Below the pieces are notes generated by a model. The model saw only the letters and a list, made by a program, of their open reading frames with translations, was not told the origin of the DNA and did not search any database. Of a stretch of 64,000 nt of DNA, positions 13,501 to 24,700 are shown piece by piece. The translations under genes were made by a program, and so were the position numbers. How positions within the stretch are numbered: the first letter of the stretch is position 1; each line of letters opens with the position of its first letter. The stretch is from Xiphias gladius (taxonomy: Eukaryota > Chordata > Actinopteri > Istiophoriformes > Xiphiidae), in assembly GCF_016859285.1 (NCBI RefSeq), contig NC_053400.1, forward strand, positions 13,120,546 through 13,184,545, written 5' to 3'.

Positions 13501-16500
13501 TGAAGATAAGGCAAAAGAAAGACTTTTTCAGCTTTTACCTAGGGGACTTTAACAGCATCCAGATCAAACCATGCTAAAGCAATGATACCAGGCAGGAAAA
13601 AAAGGATTTCATTTTACCTTTTCTTACCATGTGCATTTTGGTCCTCACTCTATTTACCTTCCAGTCTTTTCTAGGCAATAACTTGGCAAACAAAACTTGG
13701 TGTTTAACACAATGTTCATGTTGTAGGACTAGATGCCTATCACTTCTACAGAATTTACAAACTGCTCCAGGTAATTTCTTAGAACACCCAATTCAACTTC
13801 CAGAGAAACTTTCGTAATTTCATGCCAGTGGATATTAATGAAGTGTGCCAGGCACATTAGCTCATGAATAATATTACAGATTAAACTATGATGAATTGGT
13901 GAACTGCACAATGGACTGTTCTGGCCCTTGTGTGACCAGTCTCTTATCTGACCTTTACAGATACAAGCTGTAGAAGACACAGGAGACACAGAGACCCTCG
14001 TGGGGCAGGGCTAAGACAGCAGATGTACAGAAGCCTTGTTCATAATGGAGAGGTCCATGGACCTTTTTTACACTGTGTCAGTATCCAATAATAGATTATT
14101 TTAATTTCTGCAGACACTTGAGGGAATAAGGGGTCTTGAAAGCCTTAATGACTGAAAAGACAGATTTCTGTGGACTTGCAAAACGGACTTTACTGAGTGG
14201 CTTGTTTCTCCTGCACTGTTTTTTGCATATGGGGCAAACGTAGGAGACATACAGTATATTCTGTAGGTCTGTATTTGAGGTCTTGCCTGTTACATCTTCA
14301 GGGCTGTGCAGAATTTGTAGCAACAGTTGTTATCATAATGTATTACATTTTGAATGTTTAATTCGCTAAAGAATGAGTGAATAATTATAATTATGATGGC
14401 ATTTGCAGGCACAATTTATTGGATGGAGATTTTCCCTGCAGATAACACTGATTAGTTTGAAAATGACAATATTATGGTGAGATGTGGAGGAAACTGTAAT
14501 GATACAGGTGCTCATTAGTCAAAAAAAGAAAAGTCAGGCAAACAATGTTAGACTCCAGATAAAAGGTATGTTGCAGTTGTTGGGTGTATGCGCACACGCA
14601 ATGAGCAGCCACGAAACATGCACGTACTGTATCTTACACTTTGCCCTATGTGGAAAAAGTTTGTAGGAAAAATAAGACTACAAATAACACACTCACATGA
14701 CACAAAGGCTGACAGATGTTACTGATGTTTTTTTCCTGTCCAATTAGGAAACACCTGCTCTAGCAAAATGTTTTAAAATCCATTGTTCCCTTTTTAAAAA
14801 CCCAGCAGTTCTAATGCAAATCATGGACACATCTCCTAAACTACATTTGTTATTATCCATAGTTAATAAACTGCGTATATTGTGCCCTCTTACTTATAAA
14901 AAAGAGCCAATTAGGCAGAATATCGGGCCACTCGTAGAGAACATTCCTCCCAACAGGCAGAAAGACATCATGCCCCTTTCAGCTCCCACCCTTTGAACAG
15001 AAGCGGCAAAGCTGTCCAACATCTCCAACCTCCCACTGGCGTTGAATAAACAACAGGGTAAACAGCAACGAGGGGAGAAAGATGAATGGTCTCGTCCAGC
15101 GCCGAGGACCCTTGAGAATCTTAAAGGGAAAATCCGCACTAAAACGTAATTTACAGTACACAAAGTTTTCATTAAATTCCACGCTTCAGATTAGATTTGT
15201 GAACATGAACACATTTTTCTCTAAATCTTGGGTCAAGCTGAAAACCTCAGGCATGGTTAGGAGACAAAACATAGAACGGGACAGCTTAAAATAAGCAGTG
15301 GTGGAAGGTAACTAAGTATATCTGCTCAAGAATTGCACATTTTTGAAGTACTTTACTTGAGCGTTTCCATGTACTGCCACTGTCTACTTCTACTCCACTA
15401 CATTACAAAGAAATAGTGTACTTCTCAAATACATTTACAACCAAAACATTTATCTGACAGCTATAGTTACTCGTTACTTTTCAGATTTAGATTTTAAATG
15501 AAGAAACATGTAAGCTTACGTAGGTTAGCTAAAATACAACAATGGCTCCCAGCCTTTTTGGGCTGTGACCCCTTATAAAGAACCAATATTTCGGTGGGGT
15601 CGTATTTCAGGCCTAAGGAGGTCCAATATTTCACAACAAAGCAAAGATTACAAATATTTCTAAATGATAAGTGTAAATGTGTGTACCAGAACTTTGGTTT
15701 CTTCTATCCTACCCCGTTTAATCATTTTGTGACCAATCAGATTTATCTTGTGACCGTTTGGTGCGGTTCCTGACTGCCTAGGTCTGGAACCACTGGATTA
15801 AACTACCAATCTGTATCTAAAGTAATTAAAACTAGCTCCACCTCGACCAACTATAGCCGTAAAATGCTGCTTACACGCCCACGAATCCAATTGCTATACC
15901 GCTTATCCTTGAGGGTCGCAGGGGGTCCGGAGCCAATCCCAGCTGACAATGTTCGAGAGGTGGGGAACACCCTGGACAGGTCGCCAGTCTACTATCTAAT
16001 GATGTGACATACAACTTAATCCAAACTTAATACTGAAAATAACTAATATAGAATCAGGCATAAAACAAAAGGCTTGTTTCCCTAACACAGTTTAAAGGAT
16101 TTAAATAAATCCAGTGCTACTTCACTATCAAAACCAGGGTGAATATAGATGTGTTAAAAAAAAAAAAAATTTTGCACAAGCTGATGAATGATACAAAGAG
16201 GAATTAAAGCTGATGTTGGTTTCTCATTTCACTGAGATTATTTTTATACTGTATCTTAGTGACATGATTAGCAGTGTTCTAGACTGAAAGCTTTTTCAGG
16301 CGGCCTGTCCAAAGCAAATGTGAGAAGAAGTCATCTGTTTCAGGATGCATTCCACCTTAAACGCAGCATGATATGGCATCGCTACTGAGTACCACTGAGC
16401 TGAGCTCTGTATGGGACCGAGAGCAGAACTGGTCCTCTTATAAAAACACAAATGGAGCAATGATTTAGGGCAGATTCACCTGGCTCAACAGAATAAACAC

Positions 16501-17290
16501 AGCTAGTTGAGATGAGACAAATTAGAGAGTCATGCTACGCCAGCAGAACCATGAGTTGACAACGAATAATGATTTTCGGTGTTCTCCCTTACCTCTTACT
16601 TTGTCTTCACACACGCTCGCAAACATACAACACAGGCTACAGCATGTCCCCTGAGCAATGCATCAGCTGTTCTCAGTACACATATGGAGGGTGCAGAGTG
16701 AAAATGGAAAGCAGGGAGAAAACTGGAACTGGAGAGGGAAAAGGTGTTAAGTTGTAACGCTTATGGATAAAACTAATCAATGAACTGTAATTCCACAGAA
16801 AGGGTTAACATAGCAACCTGTGTTTACGGCTGCAGAATGGAAGCTCTATAGTCGGGACTGTGCAGGTGTGTTTGCATTAATCTGCATCTCATTGTGTGTA
16901 ACATTCAGAGAGACCTCAACTGTAGAAGTATCTAAGTGAATAAAGGTCATTATTGTAGAAATGGAGGCGAAGAAACCTGAGAAATGTCGAAAGAAAGCTG
17001 ACTGACTAAAGAGAAAAAAGATCAGAAGATCAGAAAAGGAAAGGCATGCTGGGAAAATAAGTATAATCCATAATAATATGGTTCACGTCCTACAGATAAT
17101 GTAGCTCTTGCATGATTTTCCCTACAGACAACTTTGTATTTCTGACATTTCACAGTATATTTTCATTGGTCACACTTGAACTTATTTTTTCTATACATGG
17201 TTTGGAATATGAGGAGACAGCGAGGAAGAGAAGGAGGCAGGATCAGTGGTGAGCCCAACGTGTGGACTGTACTTACTCAGCACTGGCCAT
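6790..17290 (-). CDS. tmem266: tmem266 (HVRP1), 5' part of the gene: first two coding exons
   Basis: TMEM266 is a membrane protein with a voltage-sensor-like four-helix domain and cytoplasmic ends. Only the start of the cytoplasmic N-terminus is in the window. Coding exons join 17290-17277 and 6981-6790 (14 + 192 nt) across a 10.3 kb intron. The product starts MASAEEVEQACLSDLEIISQ and continues through VQLVSFGYRDLPLAALDLS and AGSQLLSNADEDENREG. This matches the human N-terminus as I remember it (EVEIISQQVDEE, FAYRDLPLAAVDLS, AGSQLLSNLDEDYQREG), which is why I name the gene. The next exon, which should carry the first membrane helix, was not found between 1 and 6783 and is presumably outside. 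The fish N-terminus is shorter than the human one. The gene follows fbxo22 on the same strand, as in the human order. Confidence 0.85.
7479..7548. repeat. (TG)n microsatellite
   Basis: About 35 TG units, ending exactly where copy B of the 70-bp duplication begins. Confidence 0.97.
7548..7621. repeat. Copy B of a 70-bp duplicated segment
   Basis: Near-identical direct copy of 5094-5165; only a few mismatches in the shared part. It lies directly against the TG array. Confidence 0.8.
8440..8920. repeat. Long purine-rich tract
   Basis: The plus strand is dominated by A and G for almost 500 bases (GAGGAAGAG, GGGAGAAAAGGGGGAT and similar). Apparent protein readings here are biased translations, not genes. 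Confidence 0.7.
10643..10724. repeat. (AAAAG)n microsatellite, about 16 units
   Basis: Perfect pentanucleotide array within tmem266 intron 1. Confidence 0.97.
12243..12440. repeat. Dispersed repeat, GCTAA/ATGTTAGCA-rich type
   Basis: Contains ATGGTAAACATTATACCTGC, TAAACATCAGTATGTTAGCA, CATGATAGCATGCCGATGTT and GGCATGGCTGTAGACTCTTA. I recognise this sequence type as a high-copy interspersed repeat of percomorph fish; I cannot assign a named family or its ends. Confidence 0.55.
15296..15539 (+). mobile_element. Non-autonomous DNA transposon (CAGTGGTGGAAG type), left part
   Basis: Starts with the terminal sequence CAGTGGTGGAAGGTAACTAAG and continues with the typical TACTTCTACTCCACTACATT and TTATCTGACAGCTATAGTTAC. 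It is interrupted at 15540 by a second element, and its sequence resumes at 15796. The matching right-end terminal repeat is seen in another copy at 49912. Confidence 0.65.
15540..15795 (+). mobile_element. hAT-like MITE inserted into another MITE
   Basis: Left end CAATGGCTCCCAGCC and right end GGTCTGGAACCACTG are imperfect terminal inverted repeats of the CAGTGGTTCCCAACC type usual for hAT-derived MITEs. The body contains TTTTTGGGCTGTGACCCCTT. No clear 8-bp target duplication survives. It splits the older element at 15296-15897. Confidence 0.6.
15796..15897 (+). mobile_element. CAGTGGTGGAAG-type element, continuation after the insertion
   Basis: ATTAAACTACCAATCTGTAT, TAAAACTAGCTCCACCTCGA and GTAAAATGCTGCTTACACGC continue the element begun at 15296. 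It stops where another repeat begins, so the right end is missing. Confidence 0.55.
15898..15995 (+). repeat. Dispersed repeat fragment (CCGCTTATCC type)
   Basis: Contains GGTCGCAGGGGGTCCGGAGC, CAATCCCAGCTGACAATG and ACCCTGGACAGGTCGCCAGT, a sequence type I recall as very common in fish genomes. Family not assigned. Confidence 0.5.
17277..17290 (-). CDS. tmem266: tmem266 coding exon 1 (start codon exon)
   Basis: Only 14 coding bases: ATG GCC AGT GCT GA, followed by the donor GTAAGT at 17276-17271. The two leftover bases join the first G of the 6981 exon to give GAG, keeping frame. The 5'UTR continues above 17290; a CAG near 17370 could be its acceptor, with the promoter further up in the CpG-rich zone at 18.4-19.1 kb. 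The start was chosen because it is the only in-frame ATG beside a strong donor of matching phase upstream of the recognised exon. Confidence 0.72.
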
Positions 17291-18349
17291 GACGCCGGGT
17301 GATGGAGACAGGAGCGATGCGGTGGCTATCACAAGGTTTCCGCTCACTTCTGCCCGTTTTAGCACTGCAGTTCACCTTTTTACCTGGCAGATGCTGCTAT
17401 CATGTTGAACCTGCAAGGAACGCAGTCATTAATGCCAGTGAAGAACTTATAAGTAGCAATTTCTTCATAGTAGCACAAATGTGCTCATTTCCCAGATTAT
17501 TAGGCACCCCTAGGTAAAACTAATGCAGTCTAATTCATTGGCCTGGCATTAAATCCTCCTTTCACGAAGGTTATGACGATCAGTTTTTTTTTTAGACTGT
17601 TTTAGAGAGGTGTTAATTCGACTTGGGTATTTTGGAGGCTGTAGTTATCGGTTGTTGTTGGCTGTTGAATCGGATTGCATTATACTGAGGTGTTTTGTTT
17701 ATATATATATATATATTTTTTTTTTGCCAGCCTGATTTATATCAGTGAGGGTAGACTAAAGGAGGTTTTGGACACTGCCTCTGTAGCACTTCAATGTCAA
17801 TCAAAGCAGTGTGCTGACTTTTGAAACACAACGACAGTTAGTGTAACATCACAACTTAGTTTAAAGAAACTTGGTTAGCCAAGCGAGGCTGTGAACAAGT
17901 ACGCCCCACGCATGCTGACATAAATAAGATTTTCAGGTCGATTTGTTTCTCTCATCCAGCGAAGAGAAACGTGGGCTAAAATTGCTTTCATCACACGCAC
18001 TCTGCAATAAGCACACATGGACCTGTTCTCGGGCGACCGCCATCACGGTACTGTTTAAGGGCTGCTCCTTGGGTGAGTTTTCAGGGAAGCGACAGCCAGG
18101 AAAATCAAATGTAGAGACACCTCGACCTCACAGCTATGTGTGACACGTGCTTCTGAGAAGCTGGCCTCAAATGAAAACGATACACAATGATAACAAAAGT
18201 TGACAAGGTACAAGATGAAAGGACAAATGACCAATTATAGAGCCTATACTCCGAGTAGCCACCAAAAGACCGTTGGAACTCTTAACTTTTTTTATTTTCT
18301 AATTACACCCCTAAAGCATTTATCCACGGAGATGAATCCATGCTCCTGC

Positions 18350-19130
18350 CGTCAGAGCGACGACGGCACCTGCGATCAAACCGCACGGACTTGACCTGCC
18401 AGTGTCACACTCCACAGAGGAGAAACTAGTCGAGAGTTGTGCGTACAACTACTGGGAGCCCCTCGCTGTCCAAAAACGAATCCCGTATTCGAAGCAAAGG
18501 ACCCACCTGCGCGAGATTTACATTGTCGGCGGGTAATTGCGCCTCCCGCTGCCCCCTCGCCGATGGTAATGTCTCCCTCGCCGGCGATCAGAGTAAGTGA
18601 GGCGGCAGCAGGTTCGCAGTGTGTGTAGGCTGCAGCTATCCTTAGCACGTTTGCACTGGACGAGCACCGCCGCTGCCGCTGCCGCTGCTTCCGCTGCTCC
18701 CGCTTGCGCTGATCGGGTTTCGGCGCAAAACCAAAGAGGGGCTGGAGCTCAAGTGCAAGACGCATCGTCACTCGGCAAGATCATATTAGCCCGCAAGTGT
18801 TACCGGAGCGATCGAACAACGACCCTTTTGAGTGCAATCTCCTGCTGGCGGGGATCGTTTCTGGGCTGCGTGCGCCGCTGCTCCAGCTCCAGATCCAGGT
18901 CCCGCTCCCCAGTCGAGGGTTTCCCCGGCGAGCGCAGCGGGGAACCCTGCGAAAGGAGCTGTCCAGGTGCTGAAGCGAGCCCGACGAAGCCTCGGCTCCC
19001 TACCGACCCCCGAACACGGCGGCAGCTGGGCGACACCGGGCGACTCTCATCCCAACGCCATCAAAACAGGAGACTTACAGGAGCCAGTGAATCGTGTGAC
19101 ATTTGCATCGCTCCGGTCACGACATAGCAG
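18350..19130. promoter_or_regulatory. CpG-rich zone, probable tmem266 promoter
   Basis: GC- and CpG-rich block in an AT-rich neighbourhood (many CGCC, GCGAG, CCGCTGCCGCTG). It lies about 1.1 kb upstream of the tmem266 start exon on the minus strand and beyond the end of fbxo22, so a non-coding first exon and promoter of tmem266 are likely. A GTAAGT donor-like site on the plus strand at 18593 leaves divergent transcription possible. Long open frames here reflect low stop frequency in GC-rich DNA. Confidence 0.5.
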
Positions 19131-19164
19131 CCTAAAAAATGTTGGTCGTAGGGTGGACGTGCGT

Positions 19165-19165
19165 T

Positions 19166-19199
<34 letters not shown>
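19165..19199. repeat. (GT/GC)n microsatellite
   Basis: GT run passing into alternating GCGCGTGTGCGTGCGCGC, a potential Z-DNA-forming alternating purine-pyrimidine tract beside the CpG-rich zone. Confidence 0.85.
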
Positions 19200-19719
19200 C
19201 GTGCGCGCCTGTGGGAAAGAAAGCCTGAGAGTAGATTTTTCCCAGTTCCCGATCGAGGCCAGTTTGAGAGCGGATTATCGCCACAGCTGATTTTATTAGC
19301 TTTACGCCTGGTAGGTCGTCCCTCTCCGTGTCATGAGCGTTTTTTACGGCTTCCCAAAATAAAGATACTATGGGAATATAAATTGCCTTTACAGCAATTG
19401 GCTTAACCGTTTGTCATTCATCGGGGTTAGCCAGTCGATGGTTAAAGCGCACATCAATCAATCTCAAGCGTCTCTCCCTTTATTGAAACACGCCTGGACG
19501 TGGGCTGCTGGAGATGTTATAGGCTGAGGCTCAGATTTCGGGGTGTGCGCAAATAAGGAAAAGTTGTGATCCGAATGGACTGTAGTAGGCCTGTAGTTAC
19601 AACCGAGAGGGGATGCGTAACGCCCAGTGGACTCTGGGACTGCCTGGGTTCAAAGATGCTGCTGTGGTGGTTTCAACAGTGGGGTTAAAGAAATAAAAGG
19701 GGAAACAAGCACACGTCCA

Positions 19720-21372
19720 CGTACTGAATGTTTGCAATTTATTAAAGGAAAATGAGCAGAACAGATATGATTTGGCACATGTAGAAAAGTGCATCAACAC
19801 CATAACAATTTAGTTAACTAACTTAAAATACATTTTAATTTCCTCTTCGAAAACTATAAGAGCAGATGTACACATTATGATACAAAGAAGGAAGATACTC
19901 TTGGTTGTTGACTTCTAATTCCTTTTTTTAAAAGTAAAATATCTGAACTTTCTTGAAAACATCCATTCTTGCAACAATCATTGTTGCAGCTTTTACAGAA
20001 AAGGTAAACTTCAGCTATCATCAGCTATTTTCAACAATAACAGCAACTATCCGACCAAAAAAAATAAACAAACTTGGAAATTGCACCATAGTGTCATCAA
20101 GATTTTCTTCTTAGTGAGGAAAAGCAAGACATCAATCAATGACAGGAACATCCAGAAAGAAATCTAGACATGAAATGCCTAGCATTCGATGGATTTACAG
20201 AGAGCAGTATTCTATTGTGTAAAGGCATCTGTAAAATTTCGACAGCTTCTTCAAATGGGCAACTAGGTAGTTAGTCTCAAACTATACTATCAAGATTTCA
20301 AAAGAACCTCAACTATTTATGACTTTAGCAAAGAATACCAGATACTCATTCTTTAATATCCAGTGACCCCAAATAGGAATTCACATTTCTTCGATTTCCA
20401 ACCACCCACAACTGTCTCCTGAATTAGGAAATTGTAGAAGAGCTGAAACTAAATCAAGGTGAAATTGAGAGTTTCTGCCAGTCAGTGTCACTTAAACAAT
20501 CAGCAGGGCAGCCTTCCTGCCTTGTTGAATTTTTTCTTTTAAGCTGCAGAAGCTGAAGAGACGAAGTGACCAATAAGCCCCACCATTAACAGTTGGAAGT
20601 AGGTAGTAGGAGATATGACCTGACATGTGGACAAAAAAAGTGGCACTGTAAGATTCTGACTGAACTCGCCGTGCCCAACTGAACCACAGTATATAGATAC
20701 CTTGTGTAAGAGTATTCATTTGTAGGCTAACACGGTTTCATTTTTCCATTGGTAAGACAAAAGTGTAAAAATCTTAAGTGTAAAACCTTAAGGAGGAGGA
20801 AGAGCATTTAAATCAAAATGACCTTGATTTTGTGGATGAAAGACCACACTCCTCTTACTTACATGAATAAAAAAGTGCCTTTGCTGAATCAACAACTGTA
20901 ACGATAGCTTGGGATACACAAGTGTGTATAATCTACTTACCTGCAAAGCAAACAAACCATGAGGTTCATGTCAGAGGGTTAGAAGGATATGCCATCAATG
21001 TGTGCGAAATTTGGGAAAAATATATACACATATATATTACACGAGTGCTATATCTCAGCTGAATGTTAACAGAGATGATCAGTTTGTCCTCTTAGGGTCC
21101 TATTTTGGAAACTCACTAGTAATTTTAGTATGAAGCTGTGTTCACACACAGTCTCCAAGGGACGTAATTTCCCAAATGATGCCAAAGTATTGATGACCAA
21201 AGGGACATTTTCCTGCTTTATAAGCGGAAGTAGTGACAGCGATATTCTGAGTCGTAATGTGAGTTACATATTGTACAGAATGTTTGTTGTTCCCAACTGC
21301 TGTAGCAAACAGGAGCGTGATCAGTCATCTTTTATCCTGTTTGTCCATTGTTACTGCAGGTCAGTCAGTCAG
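19720..21372 (-). other. fbxo22: fbxo22 3'UTR (probable)
   Basis: No coding signal follows the stop codon. An AATAAA on the minus strand at 19743-19738 is a plausible end, giving a 3'UTR of about 1.6 kb. Where the transcript truly ends is not decided by the sequence. Confidence 0.5.
19738..19743 (-). terminator. Poly(A) signal AATAAA, probable fbxo22
   Basis: AATAAA on the minus strand downstream of fbxo22 and before the tmem266 promoter zone. Confidence 0.5.
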
Positions 21373-21766
21373 TCAGCCTAGATGGACCAGGGTCATGACT
21401 GTAGTGTACTCATGCTGCAGACTGTTTGTGTCAGTGTCACACAGCGTGTAGTCGTCTTTGATGATTCGGTCGCAGCCAATCTCACCGTTGCCGAACAGGC
21501 CAAAGAGCGGGGTGTTGGGGAACACCTTGCGAAAGGCATTGGCCTCTACATTGGTCTGGTTGTTGTAGTAGTTCTGGCCTCTCCCCACGCAGGCAAACAT
21601 GAACCCTAGGGTGTTCCTCTCAGGAATTTTGGCAGCCTTTAACCGCCGGATTGTGGCTTCAGCCGCCTTTGGACTGCTAATGTCTTGGTCCAATAGCACA
21701 GATGCCCCCTGTACCTTAGGGCCACTCAGGGCCAGGCCCACCACGCCATATGCACCCTGGTTACAG
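21373..21766 (-). CDS. fbxo22: fbxo22 exon 7 (terminal)
   Basis: 394 nt from acceptor CTCTGTAG to TGA at 21375-21373. Encodes the C-terminal FIST part with [30 protein letters not shown] and [10 protein letters not shown]. Confidence 0.96.
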
Positions 21767-24700
21767 CTACAGAGTGAGAGATGAGAGGAGAGGGAAAGTG
21801 CGAACAGTCAAAACGCGGCTGATAATTTAGCACCAACACTGCCATTGTTTATCAAATTCAATCAGGACCTACTTGCAGACAGACAAAGGGCATAAGTGAC
21901 AGAGAAATACAGATACCAAACTTCAAAATGAGGTGAGGTTGTATTCCCCGTGGGCGTGGATGACCAGAGTTCCACTTGCACTTGTTACGTTTTTGTATTA
22001 AATCATTTTTCGTCTTACGTTTGCCCAGAAAGGGTCTTGATATTTGTGTAGAACAATAACTCACCAGTGTCTGGGGGGAGAGAAGACACTTTCTACCAGT
22101 CCTCCAGCGATGAGAGCTTTACTCTTGGCCAGTGGCTCCAGCAGCTGGTTGAGGAAGCGTGCCCCTCCAGATTTATATGCCTCATAGACAAACATCAGTA
22201 CCACACGAAGCTCTGGGTTGTCAACTAGTCCTGGAGAGAAAGTAGAACAAACACAGGACAGATACAAAAACAAGTTCTGAAAGACTTTAGAAGCTTTGCA
22301 TTTATCAGTTTAGATGACTGAATAATTCCCTACACTCACCTGCTTCTTTCAGTGCAGTTGGGGAGATGGACTTCTTGCAAAAGTGAAAGGGCTTGATGTG
22401 GACACCTTCCATGCTAGGCAACATGATTGCAAAGCCTGCCTCCCCTTCTTGGTACTCCTGAGGAGGGCTGGAGCAGGAGCCACTGGGAGTCACTGCACAG
22501 AGACAATGAGGCACCATAAAGACTACTCACCATGTTGACATATGACCAAAAAGACTCTCATAGGGACTTGGCCAGTGTTTATTCTATTTTTACACCGATA
22601 ACTTTAAAGAACCTTAATCCAAACGCTTGTCATTGCAGTATTAGTTGTAAAAGATTGTAGAGAAAAACAGAGATAGCATCTGTAATAACACCCATAGTTG
22701 CATATGCTTACTACACAAAAAGTTTAGCAAAGAGGTACAATAAAAGGTATAACATCACAAACCAAAGCCTCAGCAAGGACTAGCAAGTTACATAAACATC
22801 AGGAAAATCAACACACACGCTACTGTATGATTTCACTAATCTTTCACTAATCTCTCATACAAACTCAGACAGTTTATCAGATGGGTGAGCTACCAAGCAA
22901 ATTACAAAACATCAGGTTTTATATCATAAATATACAGGATCATAAGACTGACAGACTCATTCACCACTAACACACTATTACGGGTTATGCCGCTGCTGAA
23001 ATATTTTTTTGTTTTTTTAAGGAGAGGAGAGAAGAGGAGAGAGGAGGAGGGGGCTCCATCATATCTCTTTAGAAACTAACATTATATTATTTTGCGCTAC
23101 GGACACTTCATATCCAGGTCAATTCACACACCTGTGAGTAAAGCATATAAACAAGAAACTTTGCGCTTACCTGATAAGGACAGCACAATGATTATAACAA
23201 CAAGCACCGGGGAGATGTCAACAATGAAGCAAGCAATGCTGATCATGGATTCAGGGTTATCATTCGTCGAGGGGAAAACAGTCCTGCCACTTCACTACAG
23301 AAAACGCAACCATTTGATAGGAATACGCAAGGAAACACATATCTGTGAAATAAGCAACATTTAGAAGATCCACCTCGATACAAAGATAGTAGGTACTCCA
23401 CATGCACCAATTTTTTTCTTCTTCCTGGATGTGGGCATTACTATGCAAGAGGGCCAATGTGACATGCAAAAGCTGTCAATCTCAAAGTCACCTGACAGAT
23501 TCCCTCACAGAGATATTAACGTGCATATTATTCGGATAGGATTCCCTTAAAGAACGTCGTAAATGTAAGGTATTTTATCATTGAAAAGGTCATTAAATTT
23601 AAGTAAATTAACACTGTTGGATAATACAACAGTGTGGTGATGCATGTTGATTCTGGGAAAAAAGGACAATTAAGAATGAATAAGTGGAAGAATGAATGAC
23701 ACCCACTGGAAGTAAACAGTCACCCAGTAGTCACACATAAACCAGACATTTCCCCTGCTCATTCCTGTGCACAAATGTGCTGTAGGTACTTGGGCCTCAA
23801 GAGCCATTCTGGTTCCAGCAGATAGGCAAAAACCTCCTCGCAGAGTGCGCTTTGCAAGCACACATTATCTAGGGGAAAATGTGCGCTTTTCTAGGGAAAA
23901 CACTGCACTGTATTTGAAATGAGCAAATACTACACAATAGTGTGTCATTTATCCACATCCTCCACTGTTTTACTGGTTACGGAATTAATAGTGGATTATG
24001 CAGAAATGCTATGTCTAGGTGTATCATAATTCATCTTTCTAATACTGTGCGGCCCCACTAACAACATATATAAATGATTAGAAGTACTCTAGGCTATTTG
24101 GCAAACCTATTACAAGAAATCTATAGCTTCAACTTTATCCAATCAAAGATTTAATTCAATTGAATTAGACGTGCAAGGTGACCCTTTGTTGACCCTCCGC
24201 TTCAATATCACAAAATGAGTGTTATCACAAACAGCCGGGGCTGCCGTTAAACCTGATAGATGATGGGAACCTGAAAAGCCATCATCTTGAGGAACGAGAA
24301 CATGGCTGATGGAGAGTCGCTTCTCCGGAGGGTTGTGATTATATCGACAAATGGGGCCCACAGCACCGGGCAGACTAGGCAATCTATCAGAGGGAGAGGC
24401 AGGGAGGTGCCAGCCACCAGTGGTGGTTTCCAACAAGGCAGAAGCAGTGGGGATTAATGCATAGTCCTCGCTGCTGAAGGGGAACTATTCCTCCTAGGTA
24501 AGCTGAAGACAACTGGTTAGCTTTCATTTTCTCTAGAGTATCTTAGTAGTTGAACATGATAAGGCTACATACTTGTACCATCATAGCTTTGAATCTCATT
24601 CAAGAAAGATTTTTATGTTGATATTCAATTAAATGATTCCCTGTATGTGGTTTTATTTGGGGTGAGGAGGGAATTTTATTTTATTACCTATGAATAAGGA

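Larger units (their letters stand above)
6982..17276 (-). other. tmem266 intron 1 (about 10.3 kb)
   Basis: Long intron separating the start exon from the next coding exon. It contains a TG microsatellite (7479-7548), the second copy of the 70-bp duplication (7548-7621), a purine-rich tract (8440-8920), an AAAAG microsatellite (10643-10724), a dispersed repeat (about 12243-12440) and a nest of three interspersed repeats (15296-15995). No coding exon was recognised. Confidence 0.6.

Noticed and set aside
18597..19127. 176-codon plus-strand frame in the CpG block, with several overlapping frames
   Set aside because: GC-rich DNA has few stops; the translation is Ala/Arg/Ser-rich low complexity with no domain, and other frames in the same block are equally open.
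18350..21370. NRG4 between tmem266 and fbxo22, as in human
   Set aside because: No EGF-like cysteine pattern was seen on the plus strand; the interval reads as promoter zone plus fbxo22 3'UTR.
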